Below are positions 35,260 through 45,000 of a DNA stretch of 64,000 nucleotides, piece after piece (within the stretch, counting starts at the first letter, position 1; every line of letters begins with the position of its first letter). The stretch covers positions 124,001-188,000 of the forward strand of contig DYYG01000013.1 of NCBI GenBank assembly GCA_020741775.1. The letters run 5' to 3'. Source of the DNA: Methylorubrum populi. Lineage in GTDB: Bacteria > Pseudomonadota > Alphaproteobacteria > Rhizobiales > Beijerinckiaceae. The translations under genes were made by a program, and so were the position numbers. Under the pieces are notes generated by a model. That model saw nothing but the letters and a program-made list of their open reading frames with translations, did not search any database and had not been told where the DNA came from.

Positions 35260-36537
35260 TCACAACCGACGGATGCGCGGCTCTCCTGAAGGCGATAGCA
35301 TCAGGTGCGTGAGCGCCCAGACCAGGGCGTCGAGTCGATCCGGCGAACCTCCACCCGGCAGACCGCCCGGGCCGAAGGCGCACATCTCGTCTTCGAGCGC
35401 CGGCAAGGGGCCGACATGGCGCACGCGGCCCTGGGCGTAGAGCAATGAGATCGGCTCGGCTCGCAACACTTTTCCCCGCGTGGCCCGCACCGTCACCACC
35501 GGCACGCCGGGATCGGCCTCGGCCAGGACCGAAACGACCATCTCACCGCCCTGGTTGACCTCCGCCACCAGGGCATCCGCGCCGAGGCGGTGGTAGAGGG
35601 CCAGAGCCGCCCGCGCCCAGACCGTGGGTGAGGCTCTCTCAAGGGTTGCATCGGCGAGCACATAAGCCGTGCCATCCGCCGCCAGCCCGGCGGCGACGAT
35701 GCCGCAGGCATCCGCCCCGGCCCGAGAGGAAGCCGGCGGATCGATGGCGACGGCAATGCGCTGCAGGGGCGGCGCGGCGGCGATGCGGGTGCTCTCGATG
35801 AGATCGCGCGTCCAGAGGGCATCCGGCCGATCCTCGATCAGCTCGCCGTCGAGTTCCTGGCGCCCGAGCCGCGTCCCGGCATAGCGCCCGACCACCTCTT
35901 CGAGAAAAAGCGGTGCGAGGTTGTCCGCGTTGTCGGCGGTGCGCGAGCGCGTCACCACCGCGCGCGGATCGGCCAGCAGCCGCCGGATCAGCGGCACCGG
36001 GCGCGGCGTCGTCGTCACCAAGCCACGGGGATGATGTCCGAGGCGGAGGCCGAATTGGATCATGTCGTAGGCGGCTTCCGCCTCGCGCCACTTGGCCACC
36101 TCGTCGGACCAGGCCGCGCCGAATTGCGGCCCGCGCAGGGAATCAGGCTCCTCGGCCGAGAAGGCGAGCGCCACCGCACCGTTGCCGAACACGACCCGCC
36201 GCCGCGAGGGCTGCCAGACCGGCGCCGCGCCACCGAGGCGTGGCAGGGCGAGAAGGCCGGACGGTCCTTCGATCATCACGTCGCGGACATCGGCGAAGGT
36301 CTCACCGATCAGGGCGATGCGCCCGACCGGCGCGTCGGTGAAGACGGGATCGCCGAGGGCGAGGCCGCGGACCCATTCGGCGCCGGTCCGCGTCTTGCCC
36401 GAACCGCGTCCGCCGATCACCGCCCAGGTGGTCCAATGTCCCGGCGGCGGAAGCTGGTCCGCCCTCGCCCGATGCAGCCAATCGGCCTCAAGCAGGCGAA
36501 GCTGCTCCGGCGAGAGGCGGGTCAGAAAGGCCGTCAT
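35260..36537 (-). CDS. GTA gp2-like large terminase subunit
   Basis: A 425-residue packaging ATPase/nuclease. I chose the ATG at 36537, giving MTAFLTRLSPEQLRLL as N-terminus. Walker A is GGRGSGKT (42-49), and the Walker B region lies near FGAAWSDEVAKW. A C-terminal RNase-H-like nuclease follows (AVAIDPPASSRAGADACGI with its first Asp, later LVAEVNQGGEM). It overlaps the small-terminase gene by 50 bases. In GTAs this enzyme packages random host DNA because sequence-specific recognition is lost. Confidence 0.94.
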   Translation of the reverse strand: MTAFLTRLSPEQLRLLEADWLHRARADQLPPPGHWTTWAVIGGRGSGKTRTGAEWVRGLALGDPVFTDAPVGRIALIGETFADVRDVMIEGPSGLLALPRLGGAAPVWQPSRRRVVFGNGAVALAFSAEEPDSLRGPQFGAAWSDEVAKWREAEAAYDMIQFGLRLGHHPRGLVTTTPRPVPLIRRLLADPRAVVTRSRTADNADNLAPLFLEEVVGRYAGTRLGRQELDGELIEDRPDALWTRDLIESTRIAAAPPLQRIAVAIDPPASSRAGADACGIVAAGLAADGTAYVLADATLERASPTVWARAALALYHRLGADALVAEVNQGGEMVVSVLAEADPGVPVVTVRATRGKVLRAEPISLLYAQGRVRHVGPLPALEDEMCAFGPGGLPGGGSPDRLDALVWALTHLMLSPSGEPRIRRL

Positions 36538-36916
36538 CCGGTTCCGCCGCCGCGAATGCAGCATAGCGGCGCGCGATATCCGTGCGCATCGCCACGAGAT
36601 CGGCAACGGACAGGGCGGGTGAGCCGCTTGCGCCATCCCCCCCTCCTCCCTCGGCGGCCCGGTCGGCCGTCCTCATGTCATCAAGCAGGTTCTTCAGGCC
36701 GCCGAGATCGCGCAGCACCTTTCCGGAATCCAACCCGGCAGGCGGCGGCTCCGCATTGAGGGCGGCGTCGAACCGGTCGATCTGCCGCTCGATCTGCGCG
36801 AGCAGACGAGACCGCAACCGCTGCGGATGGGGTGTCCGTTTGCGGGATCGCCGGGGTTTCGTGGGTGGAGGAGGGCTCGGCGCGGGCTCACGGCAAGGCT
36901 CGGAGCGGCGCGCCAT
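36488..36916 (-). CDS. GTA gp1-like small terminase subunit
   Basis: A 142-residue helical protein. I selected the ATG at 36916 because GGAGA lies 7 bases upstream; a GTG at 36934 is an alternative. The N-terminus is basic (KPRRSRKRTPHPQRLRSRLL), and helices follow (LAQIERQIDRFDAALNAE, RDLGGLKNLLDDMRTAD). This arrangement matches the TerS of GTA clusters. It is the promoter-proximal gene of the cluster. A specific DNA-binding motif is not evident, which is in line with the non-selective packaging of GTAs. Confidence 0.8.
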   Translation of the reverse strand: MARRSEPCREPAPSPPPPTKPRRSRKRTPHPQRLRSRLLAQIERQIDRFDAALNAEPPPAGLDSGKVLRDLGGLKNLLDDMRTADRAAEGGGGDGASGSPALSVADLVAMRTDIARRYAAFAAAEPDDGLSDPPLAGAASPA

Positions 36917-36989
36917 CGCGGTGTCTCCATTCACACTTCTTGAGCGTGCCTTTTACCTACCGGAGGAGCGTCGCGCTGTCAATGCTAAA

Positions 36990-37016
36990 AATCCTATTTC
37001 ACCCCAAAATAGGATT
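36990..37016. repeat. Perfect 10-bp inverted repeat ahead of the GTA cluster
   Basis: AATCCTATTT (36990-36999) and AAATAGGATT (37007-37016) are perfect arms around a 7-base loop, flanked by A and T runs on both sides. It lies in the divergent interval between the small-terminase gene and the AT-rich cassette. It could be a bidirectional terminator or a dimeric operator for one or both transcripts. Confidence 0.6.
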
Positions 37017-37107
37017 GTTTTGAAAACACACTTACGTTCCTCTAAAGCAATTTGAGGTTGCTGCTGTCAATCAATTCGTAGTAATGGAAATTGGCTCGGA
37101 GGATATA

Positions 37108-37989
37108 ATGGCGACACTGGAGTTTCATGCGCTGAATATAAGTGCCCATCCTCACCCCAACGGTATATATAGAGAACTTTTCGACCGCGTTGCAGGGCGT
37201 AGATTCAAATATTTTGGAGAGAAAATAGCCGCAGTTTCTAAACCGTCACAATCTCGAGATGGCGTATTCTGGGGCTATATATTTACCTGGACAGAAATCG
37301 ATGCGAATCAAAAAGTCATTGATACGCTCTTGATGCAAGAGCCAGACGAGGAGCAAAAATCAAAAATCAACATACCTGAAAATATCGGATTTCACTGGCA
37401 GATTTTTCATTATGCTTTTAGAGAAAAAGATCACATTCTAGTATTCGAGTCGCGCAACAGTGAAGGTAGAACTTTTGCGCCTTCAAATTCTGAAAGATTG
37501 TTTCGATCTCTGTTTTCCGAGGAAACTTTAAGAGACATTTCTTTCACTCTAACCAAGCCTAATTATGTTGAGGTTGATTTAATAATTGAAATTAATAGCA
37601 TTGATAAAATCTATTCAATACAAAACCTCCGGCGCTTGGAAATTCTGATTAGCGTGCCGAACGGCGATGACAGCACAGAAGATGCTGATGAATTGATTGA
37701 GCGCCTTGAAAAAGTAAAGGCGAAGCGCCAACTAACTATCTATACCGCTGCAAACTCAGACGAGGGCATTAAGCCTGATGAGCAGATGAAAGCACAAAGT
37801 GAAGCCGCATTAAGACATGGATACACGAGAGGAGAAGGTCGAAATGGAGAAGAAAAAATTTCCATTTCGACAAAAAGTTACCCCCAGCGCCAGATTGCAA
37901 ATCTGGATTCGGAAGCAACTGCGATTGATACGGCAATTAGCGTTGCGCGTCGTTGGACAACGCTCTTTCGTCGCTCTGAGGCCGATTAA
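37108..37989 (+). CDS. DUF4747-like soluble protein of an AT-rich cassette
   Basis: A 293-residue protein. The ATG at 37108 is preceded by GGAGGA four bases upstream, stronger than for the ATG at 37084. The N-terminus (MATLEFHALNISAHPHPNGI, then YRELFDRVAGRRFKYFGEKI) resembles proteins of the uncharacterised DUF4747 family as I remember it; I am not certain. It is rich in Lys, Ile, Asn and Glu and has no signal peptide or membrane span. Base composition is far more AT-rich than every gene around it, with A/T at many third positions, so the gene was acquired from elsewhere. It overlaps the next gene by 146 bases in another frame. A conflict or defence function is possible but not shown. Confidence 0.72.
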   Translation: MATLEFHALNISAHPHPNGIYRELFDRVAGRRFKYFGEKIAAVSKPSQSRDGVFWGYIFTWTEIDANQKVIDTLLMQEPDEEQKSKINIPENIGFHWQIFHYAFREKDHILVFESRNSEGRTFAPSNSERLFRSLFSEETLRDISFTLTKPNYVEVDLIIEINSIDKIYSIQNLRRLEILISVPNGDDSTEDADELIERLEKVKAKRQLTIYTAANSDEGIKPDEQMKAQSEAALRHGYTRGEGRNGEEKISISTKSYPQRQIANLDSEATAIDTAISVARRWTTLFRRSEAD

Positions 37990-38467
37990 GCTGTATTGGG
38001 CTGCATATGGCGGCTGGCGAGAATTTTTTCAATCTCTATATCTTTACGCCGCACTCATTTTTACTGTTACTACCTTTCCCATTTGGAGCAAGTTCGATAA
38101 AGATGGAAACGCTACCTGGGCAACCATGCCTACAAGCATCCTTCCAAATCTGTTAGGCTTTTCAATGGGCGGAATGGCGATAATGCTCGCGTTCGCTGGG
38201 TCTAGGGTGTTTGTATATATTACAGAAGATGGAAAAAAGAATTCATATTTTATAAAAGCCGTTGCATCATTCTACCACTTCATAATGGCGCAGACTGTTG
38301 CTATATTGTTGGGAATTATATGCCAGACATATTCATCCCTCTTACTATCTTTCTTTGGCTATCTGTCAATGTCATATGCACTCTTGGCTGCACCAGCGAC
38401 CGCAGCTCAGATATTTAACACAGCCCGTGTTGCAAATATTGCATCATCTATCCCCGACGAGAAATAA
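37844..38467 (+). CDS. Predicted 4-TM membrane protein of the AT-rich cassette
   Basis: A 207-residue protein; the ATG at 37844 has GGAGAAGG close upstream. A basic cytoplasmic N-terminus is followed by four hydrophobic segments (LYLYAALIFTVTTFPIW; LLGFSMGGMAIMLAFAG; FYHFIMAQTVAILLGIIC; SLLLSFFGYLSMSYALL). The family is unrecognised. It overlaps the upstream gene by 146 bases, so the two were probably moved and are translated together. A soluble gene coupled to a membrane-spanning partner is the layout of several abortive-infection and toxin-antitoxin-like systems. AT-rich composition as in its partner. Confidence 0.72.
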   Translation: MEKKKFPFRQKVTPSARLQIWIRKQLRLIRQLALRVVGQRSFVALRPIKLYWAAYGGWREFFQSLYLYAALIFTVTTFPIWSKFDKDGNATWATMPTSILPNLLGFSMGGMAIMLAFAGSRVFVYITEDGKKNSYFIKAVASFYHFIMAQTVAILLGIICQTYSSLLLSFFGYLSMSYALLAAPATAAQIFNTARVANIASSIPDEK

Positions 38468-38526
38468 GGCACAAATACACAACATCGCACTAATAATATG
38501 ACACGCATGTCAAATATTAATTTAGT

Positions 38527-39300
38527 TCAAACGCTGCGTGGCGTGTAGACGAACGGCAGCTTTCCCTCACGCGCGATCAACCGTGTCGTCGGCGCGCCGA
38601 TGATGATCATGGTCGCCATGTCGGCCGGCGCCGTGCGGGCCTCGTCCAGGGTCAGCACCCGCAAAGCCTCGTCGGGCCGGGTCACGGCGCGGGCGAAGAT
38701 GACGGGTGTTGCCAGCGGCAGAATCTCGGCGGCCAGTGCCAGGGCCCGGCCGAGCTGCCAGGGCCGGGCGGAGGAAATCGGGTTGTAGAGGGCGACGCTC
38801 AGGCCCGCCCGCAGCACCGCTTCGAGCCGGGCGGTCACCACGTCCCAGGGCTTGAGGTTGTCCGACAGCGAGATCGCGCAGAAATCGCCGCCCAGCGGCG
38901 CGCCGAGGCGGGCGGCGGCGGCGAGCATGGCGGTGATGCCGGGCTCGACCCGGATGTCGAGGTCGCGCCATTCGGCCGGCCCCTTCTCCACCGCCTCGAA
39001 CACGGCCGCGGCCATGGCGAAGACACCGGGATCGCCCCCCGACACCACCGCGACGTGACGGCCGGCGGCGGCGAGTTCGAGGGCGTGGCGGGAGCGGTCG
39101 AGCTCGACCCGGTTGTCGCTGGCATGGCGCGTCAGCCCCTCCCGCTCGGGGATTCGGGCAACATAGGGATAATAGCCGATCAGATCCTGCGCCCGGTCGA
39201 GGGCGGCGCGGGCCGATTCGGTGAGCAGGCGCGGGTCGCCCGGCCCGAGGCCGATGACCGTGACGCTCCCCTCGGTCCTCGCTTCACTGTTCTCGCTCAC
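38527..39300 (-). CDS. cobJ: Precorrin-3B C17-methyltransferase CobJ
   Basis: A 257-residue SAM-dependent methyltransferase catalysing ring contraction and C17 methylation in aerobic cobalamin synthesis. Signature segments are VTVIGLGPGDPRLLTESAR at the N-terminus, VAVVSGGDPGVFAMA, and VALYNPISSARPWQL. The start is a GTG at 39300 overlapping the cobI stop (GTGA). Last gene of the cobalamin operon; it stops 59 bases from the AT-rich cassette. Confidence 0.95.
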   Translation of the reverse strand: MSENSEARTEGSVTVIGLGPGDPRLLTESARAALDRAQDLIGYYPYVARIPEREGLTRHASDNRVELDRSRHALELAAAGRHVAVVSGGDPGVFAMAAAVFEAVEKGPAEWRDLDIRVEPGITAMLAAAARLGAPLGGDFCAISLSDNLKPWDVVTARLEAVLRAGLSVALYNPISSARPWQLGRALALAAEILPLATPVIFARAVTRPDEALRVLTLDEARTAPADMATMIIIGAPTTRLIAREGKLPFVYTPRSV

Positions 39301-40094
39301 GGGCGGCGGCCCTCGCCGGGGACCAGCACCATCGAGAAGTAGGGCGCGGTGTCGTCCTCCTTCTGGCTCAACGGCACCACCCGCTCATCGGCCATGGTGC
39401 CGCGCTCGACATAGACGGCACGGTCGAGAAAGCCGGTCTCGGCCAACACGCCGCGCACCTTCGGCAGATGGCGGCCGAGCTTCATGATCACCGCCGCGTC
39501 GGTGCCCTTCAGCCGTTCCACCAGCGCGGCGCGCGGCAGGGTCGCCGGCAGGATGGTGAGCACGTCGTCGCCCCAGGTGATCGGGGTGCCGGCCCGGGTC
39601 CAGCAGCCGGACATGCCGGTAACGCCGGGAATCACCTCGACGGGGAAGCGGTCCTTCAGCCGCCGCCACAGATGCATGAACGAGCCGTAGAAGAAGGGAT
39701 CGCCCTCCGACAGGATCGCGACGTCGCGCCCGGCATCGAGATGGTCGGCGAGCCGCCCGGCCGCCTCGTCGTAGAAGCCGGCAAGCGCCGCAACATAATC
39801 GGGATGATCGGGATGGAGCTCAGTGGTGTAGGGATAGGCCAGCGGAAATTCGCGGGTGGGATCGCACATCACCGCATCGGCGATGGTGCGGGCATTGCCG
39901 CGCTTACCTCGCTTGCAGAAATGCACGAGCACCGGAGCGTGCTCCAGCACCCGCATGGCCTTCACGGTGAGAAAATCGGGATCACCCGGCCCCATGCCGA
40001 CGCCGAAGAGCGTTCCGGTCTTGGGGGTCACGGGGATGTCCCCGGCGCCGTCGGGGGTCTCGACCGGGGCGTCGATGCGCACGCTCCCCTCCAT
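39297..40094 (-). CDS. cobI: Precorrin-2 C20-methyltransferase CobI
   Basis: A 265-residue SAM-dependent methyltransferase acting on precorrin-2. The start MEGSVRIDAPVETPDG is followed by LFGVGMGPGDPDFLTVKA, a typical SUMT-family loop, and later VAILSEGDPFFYGSFMHLW and VIPGVTGMSG. ATG at 40094 overlaps the cobH stop by one base (TGATG). N-terminal extension of about 25 residues before the core is slightly longer than usual. Confidence 0.95.
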   Translation of the reverse strand: MEGSVRIDAPVETPDGAGDIPVTPKTGTLFGVGMGPGDPDFLTVKAMRVLEHAPVLVHFCKRGKRGNARTIADAVMCDPTREFPLAYPYTTELHPDHPDYVAALAGFYDEAAGRLADHLDAGRDVAILSEGDPFFYGSFMHLWRRLKDRFPVEVIPGVTGMSGCWTRAGTPITWGDDVLTILPATLPRAALVERLKGTDAAVIMKLGRHLPKVRGVLAETGFLDRAVYVERGTMADERVVPLSQKEDDTAPYFSMVLVPGEGRRP

Positions 40095-40726
40095 CACTCG
40101 ACCTCGTTCGCCAGCGCGTTGATCGCCGCCGCCGTCATGGCGCTGCCGCCGCGGCGGCCATGGACCACGACGAAGGGCACCCGCCCGTCCCGCGCCAGGG
40201 CCTCCTTGGATTCCGCCGCGCCGACGAAGCCGACGGGGATGCCGATCACCGCCGCCGGGGGCGCCACGCCCTCGTCGAGCAGTTCGAGCAGGCGGAACAG
40301 GGCGGTGGGGGCGTTGCCGACGGCGACCACGCTGCCGGGCAGGTGCTCGCGCCACAATTCCATGGCGGCGGCCGAGCGGGTGGTGCCCATCTCCGCCGCG
40401 AGGTCGGGAACGCGGGGGTCGCCCAGGGTGCAAATCACGTCGTTCTTCGCCGGCAGCCGGGCACGGGTGACACCGTCGGCCACCATGCGCACGTCGCACA
40501 GGATCGGCGCGCCGGCCTTCAAGGCCGCTTCGCCGGCGGCGGCGAAGCTGTCGGACATCTCGACGTCCTTCGGCAGGTCGGTCATGCCGCAGGCATGGAT
40601 CATCCGCACCACGACGCGCTCGGCCGCGCCGGACCAGCGGGCGAGGTCGGATTCGGCGCGGATCATCGCGAAGGAGCGCGCGTAGATGGCGCCGCCGTCG
40701 CGGATATAGTCGTGGCGGGCACTCAT
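40094..40726 (-). CDS. cobH: Precorrin-8X methylmutase CobH
   Basis: A 210-residue enzyme moving the C11 methyl group to C12 to give hydrogenobyrinate. Diagnostic: YIRDGGAIYARSFAMIRAE at the N-terminus with the catalytic His in MIHACGMTDLPKD, and PILCDVRMVADGV. Normal length. ATG at 40726 overlaps the cobG stop (ATGA). Confidence 0.96.
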   Translation of the reverse strand: MSARHDYIRDGGAIYARSFAMIRAESDLARWSGAAERVVVRMIHACGMTDLPKDVEMSDSFAAAGEAALKAGAPILCDVRMVADGVTRARLPAKNDVICTLGDPRVPDLAAEMGTTRSAAAMELWREHLPGSVVAVGNAPTALFRLLELLDEGVAPPAAVIGIPVGFVGAAESKEALARDGRVPFVVVHGRRGGSAMTAAAINALANEVE

Positions 40727-42042
40727 CTCGTGTTGTCCTGAAACATCCGGTTCAAAAACAGCCGATCCGTGGCCGGAAGCCCGGTCGCAGCGGCCTTCCT
40801 TATCCGGTCCAGCGCCGCCTCGAAAGCGAGACGCGTTGCCGGCTCAGCCGAAGGCGGACCGGCGAGCACCACGTCGTAGGCGCCCTCGCGGGCCACCAGG
40901 GTCAGATCGGCCGGGCCGGGATGGGCGCAGCCCTTGGCGCAGCCCGAGACATGAACCGAGAGGCCGTGCGCCGCGAGCGGCGCCAGCGCCTGGGCCAGCC
41001 GGGCGGCATGGTCCGGCACCGGAGTGGTGCCGGAGCGGCAGGCCGGCGCGCCGGGACAGGCGGCGACAGCGCGGCGGGGATCGTCCGGCGCCACGATGAA
41101 GCCGGCCGCCGCCAACTCTCCTCGAACGGCATCGAGACGGCCAGGGGGCAGAGGCAGCGCGAAACCGCGCTCCGCACTCAGCCGGACGCCCATCTCACCG
41201 GCCAGGGCGGCGACGCGCTCCAACCGGTCGGCGGTGCAGCGGCCGAACGGCGCCTCGACGAGGAGCGCGGATGCGTGGTCGGACAGGGTGACGAGCCCCG
41301 GTGCGGCCGGCGCGAGTGCGGGCGCCAGAGGCGCGGCCGCGCAGGGCAGAAAGCCGGCGGCGGCGGCGATCAAGGCGCGCTCGGACGCGTCGCAATCGCG
41401 CATCCGCCGCCGTCCGGTCCCGGCGAAAGCGGCCAGCGCAAGGCCGAGGGCGCCCGCCGCCTGCCGCTCCGGCAGCACACCGCAGCGCAGGGGGCCCTCC
41501 TCGCCCGCGAGGCCGAAGGCGACGCAGCCCCGCCCCTCGCCGAACAGGAAGACATCGGCCTCGGCCGCGCCGAGGCCGAAACGCCCGCCGCCATCGATCG
41601 CCACCAGGGTCTTGGGCGGCAGGCCCGGCACGGCGAGGCCCGCCGCCTCCGCGGCACAAGCGAGGGCCGGCACGTCGATGGCTTCGCCGGGGTCGAGGCC
41701 GGCGAGCGGCGGCGTCAGCGTCAGGCGCTGCGGCCCGCCATCGTCGCGGGTGTCGTCCAGGCCGGCTTCCGCCAGGAGGCAGGCGAGCGGGGGGGCACTC
41801 GTCGGGCTGACACCGCGGATCTGGAGATTGCCGCGGGCGGTGACATCGATATGGCCGTTGCCGTGGCGTCGTGCGCCGTCGGCCACCGCCCGCATCTGCG
41901 CGGGGGAGAGGCCGCCGAGCGGCGGATGGATGCGGGCGAGCAGCCCGTCGCCGGTCGGCATCGGCTTGGCCAAAGAGGGGCACCAGCCACGGCGGGCGCC
42001 CTCGGGCAGGGTGCGGCGCGGCGCTGTGACGGGCGTGCTCAT
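40723..42042 (-). CDS. cobG: Precorrin-3B synthase CobG
   Basis: A 439-residue ferredoxin/sulphite-reductase-like monooxygenase that makes precorrin-3B with O2, indicating the aerobic route. A [4Fe-4S]/sirohaem-type cysteine set is visible: CPGAPACRSGTT, then SGCAKGCAHPG. Two half-domains are seen in RRGWCPSLAKPMPTGDGLLA and its later counterpart. The start overlaps the cobN stop (ATGA). Confidence 0.93.
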   Translation of the reverse strand: MSTPVTAPRRTLPEGARRGWCPSLAKPMPTGDGLLARIHPPLGGLSPAQMRAVADGARRHGNGHIDVTARGNLQIRGVSPTSAPPLACLLAEAGLDDTRDDGGPQRLTLTPPLAGLDPGEAIDVPALACAAEAAGLAVPGLPPKTLVAIDGGGRFGLGAAEADVFLFGEGRGCVAFGLAGEEGPLRCGVLPERQAAGALGLALAAFAGTGRRRMRDCDASERALIAAAAGFLPCAAAPLAPALAPAAPGLVTLSDHASALLVEAPFGRCTADRLERVAALAGEMGVRLSAERGFALPLPPGRLDAVRGELAAAGFIVAPDDPRRAVAACPGAPACRSGTTPVPDHAARLAQALAPLAAHGLSVHVSGCAKGCAHPGPADLTLVAREGAYDVVLAGPPSAEPATRLAFEAALDRIRKAAATGLPATDRLFLNRMFQDNTR

Positions 42043-45000
42043 TCCGCCGCCAGCAATGCGTCGGCCGGGGCGGCGTTGCGCCGGCTGTGCCAGAGGCCAC
42101 GGGCGCGCAAGGCCTCGAAGCGTTCGAGGATGGCGCGGGTCGCCTCGGGATTGGCCGCGCGCAGGGCGTCGAACACCTCCGGGTCGGCGATCCAGGCGCC
42201 GTAGAGCCGGTCGAGATCGGCGTGGGAGACGGCGTCGGTCGCGGCGGCGAGCACGAACACCGCATCGATCCCTTGCGCGAATTCCTGCGCCCCGCGGTAG
42301 CCGTGGCGCAGCTGCGCCGCGATCCAGCGGGGATGGCCGAGCCGGCCGCGAATCAGCCGGGCCACGTCCTCGCGGGCGGTGCGGGCGCGCGGCGCCTCCG
42401 GGTTCGAGACATCGAGGCTGTAGAGAGCGGGCGCCCTCCCCTCGGACGAGGCGGCGGCGGAAAAGCCGCCCATGGCATCGGCCGCCGCATCCCCATCCAG
42501 GAGGTCGCGCTCGGCCACGTCGAAGGCGTGGACATAGGCATCGGCCGCCGCGACGCGGGCGGCGAAGCCCGCATCCTCGCCCTCCCCGTCGCCATAGGCG
42601 TGGGTGGTGGCGGCGAGATAGGCCTGCCCCAGATCGGCGCGGCCGTCCCAGGCGCCGTCGAGCGCCGTCTCGGCGGTGCCGGCGCCGTAGCGGCCGGGAG
42701 CCGCGCCGTAGATGCGGGCGGCGGATTCGCCCCGGCGCCGGGCGGCGGCCAGCGGGTTCTCCTCATCCTCCTCCTCCCGCGCCGCGACGGCACGGGCCGC
42801 GCGGTCGAGCAGCGCCAGCGTCTCCGGAAACGTGTCGCGGAAGGCGCCAGAGACACGGCAGGTCACATCGATGCGCGGCCGGTCGAGCAGCGCCAGCGGC
42901 AAGATCTCGAAGCCGGTGACGCGGGTCGAGGCATGGTCCCAGATCGGGCGGACCCCCATCAGCGCGAGGGCGTGGGCCACATCCTCGCCGCCGGTGCGGA
43001 GCGTCGGCGAGGCCCAGAGGTCCATGACGATGCGGGCCGGATACTCGCCCTGATCCTGCAGGTAGCGCCGCACCACCGCATCCGCCGCCCTGGTCCCGAG
43101 CATCGTCGCGGCGCGGGTCGGCAGGGAGCGGGGATCGAGGGTCGTCAGGTTGCGGCCGGTCGGCATCACGTCCTGGCGCCCGCGTGAGGGCGAGCCGGCG
43201 GGCCCCGGCGCGACGAAGCGTCCATCGAGGGCGGCGACCAGCGCGGCACGCTCGGCCCGCGCGCTCGCCCGCACCGGCTCGGCGGCATCGGCGGGGGCCC
43301 GGCCGAACACGTGCAGGCCGTCACGGAACGGCGTCTCGCCGAGGTCGCACAGATGCGCGTCGAGGGCGGTGAGGGCATCGGCCATCGGCGTGCCGGCATC
43401 GATGCCCGCGCCTTCCAGAAGGCCGGCCGAGGCCGCCTCGTCGAGGATCGCCTCAGCGATCAGCCCGGCCCGGCGCGGATCGAGCACGCTCGCGGCGGAA
43501 TATTCCTCCACCAGCTCGCGCAGGGCCGCCGCCTCGGGCGTCAGCCCGGCGGCCTCGACGGTCGGGGTGAGATGGCCCAGCGCGATCCCGCCGAGCCGGC
43601 GCTTCAGCGGCGCGGCCTCCCCGGGATCGTCGACGATGAAGGGATAGACCACCGGCAGCGCCCCGACCGCCAGCGCCGGCCAGCAGGCGGGCGACAAGGC
43701 CACCGCCTTGCCGGGCAGCCACTCGGTGGTGCCATGGGTGCCGAGATGGATCAGCGCGTCGAAGTCACGGCGCAGGCCGAGATAGAAGGCGAGATAGGCG
43801 TGCGTCGGCGGCTCGTCGGGATCGTGGTAGCCGGCCTTGCGGTCGGCCGCCCGGCCCCGGTCGGGCTGGAGGAAGAGGGTGAGGCCCCCTCCCCTGGCCG
43901 GATCGGCCCGCGCCATCCGGAACCGGAACGCCCCGTCCCGGCACAGCGGATCGTCCTCCGGCGCCCCCCAACGATCGGTGAGGTCCGCCCGCCGCTCCTC
44001 CGGCAGGCGATCGAACCACGCCGCGTATGCGGCGAGCGGCACGGTAAAGCCCGGCTCTCCCTCGGTCAGCGCCGCCATCAGCGCGGACGCCGTCGGCAGG
44101 TCGCCCGCACCGAACCCCGCCTCGGCCAGGTCGGCGGCGATGGCCCGGGCGCTCTCCGGGGTATCGAGCCCGACGGCATAGCCGGCCCGGCCGCCGCGGG
44201 CGGGGTAATCGGACAGCACCATGGCGAGCCGGCGCTTGTCGCGCGGGGTCCGCCTCAGGCGGATCCAGGCGGCGGCGCGCTCCGTCAGCGCGGCGATGCC
44301 GGCGGGATCGGGCACGGCCCGGCGCTCGGCGAAGCCCTCGACCGCCTCAGCCTCCTCCTTGAAGGAGATCGGAAAGCCGGCAAGTCTGCCATCGAATTCG
44401 GGCAAAGCCACCTGCATGGCGAGGTCGGCGGCGTTCATGCCGCGTCCGGAGGCAGCCCAGGCGGCGCGCGGGGCGCCCAACGTATAGGCCTGGAGCACCG
44501 GGCAATCGGCGGCATCGAGCACGAATCCGGCCTCGTCGCGGGCCGAGAAGGCGGTGGCCGCGAGCACGATGTCGGGCCGGCGCAGGGCCAGGGCCGCCCG
44601 CAGCACGGCCACCGCCTCCGGATCCTTCAGGCTCGACACGGCGAGGGTGAGGCAGGCGATGCCGCGCAGGGTCAGGGAGGCGGCGAGCTGCGCCGCCGGG
44701 CCGGTCTCGCCGGACAGCACCGCCGAGCGGTAGACCAGAAGCAGCGCCAGCGGCCCCGGCCCGGCGGCCCGCAGCGCGGCCTCGACGGACAGCACGCCGC
44801 AGCCGGCGCACCAAGCGAAGCCGCGCGGCAAGGCCTGCGGCGGCGGCGCCTCGCAGGAAGCGCCGGCCTCCGCCGCCAGCCGCCGCAGCAGGTTCTTCAG
44901 GTTGTCCGGCCCGCCGGCGCGGAAATAGGCGTCGAGGCGGGCGCAGGTCTCCGGCGGCAGGGTCGAGAAGGCGTCGAGGCGCGGATCCGGCCGGTCGTCG

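Noticed and set aside
19226..36916. Interpretation of the phage-like genes as a prophage
   Set aside because: Gene order and families match GTAs closely; no integrase, repressor, replication genes or attachment repeats are seen.
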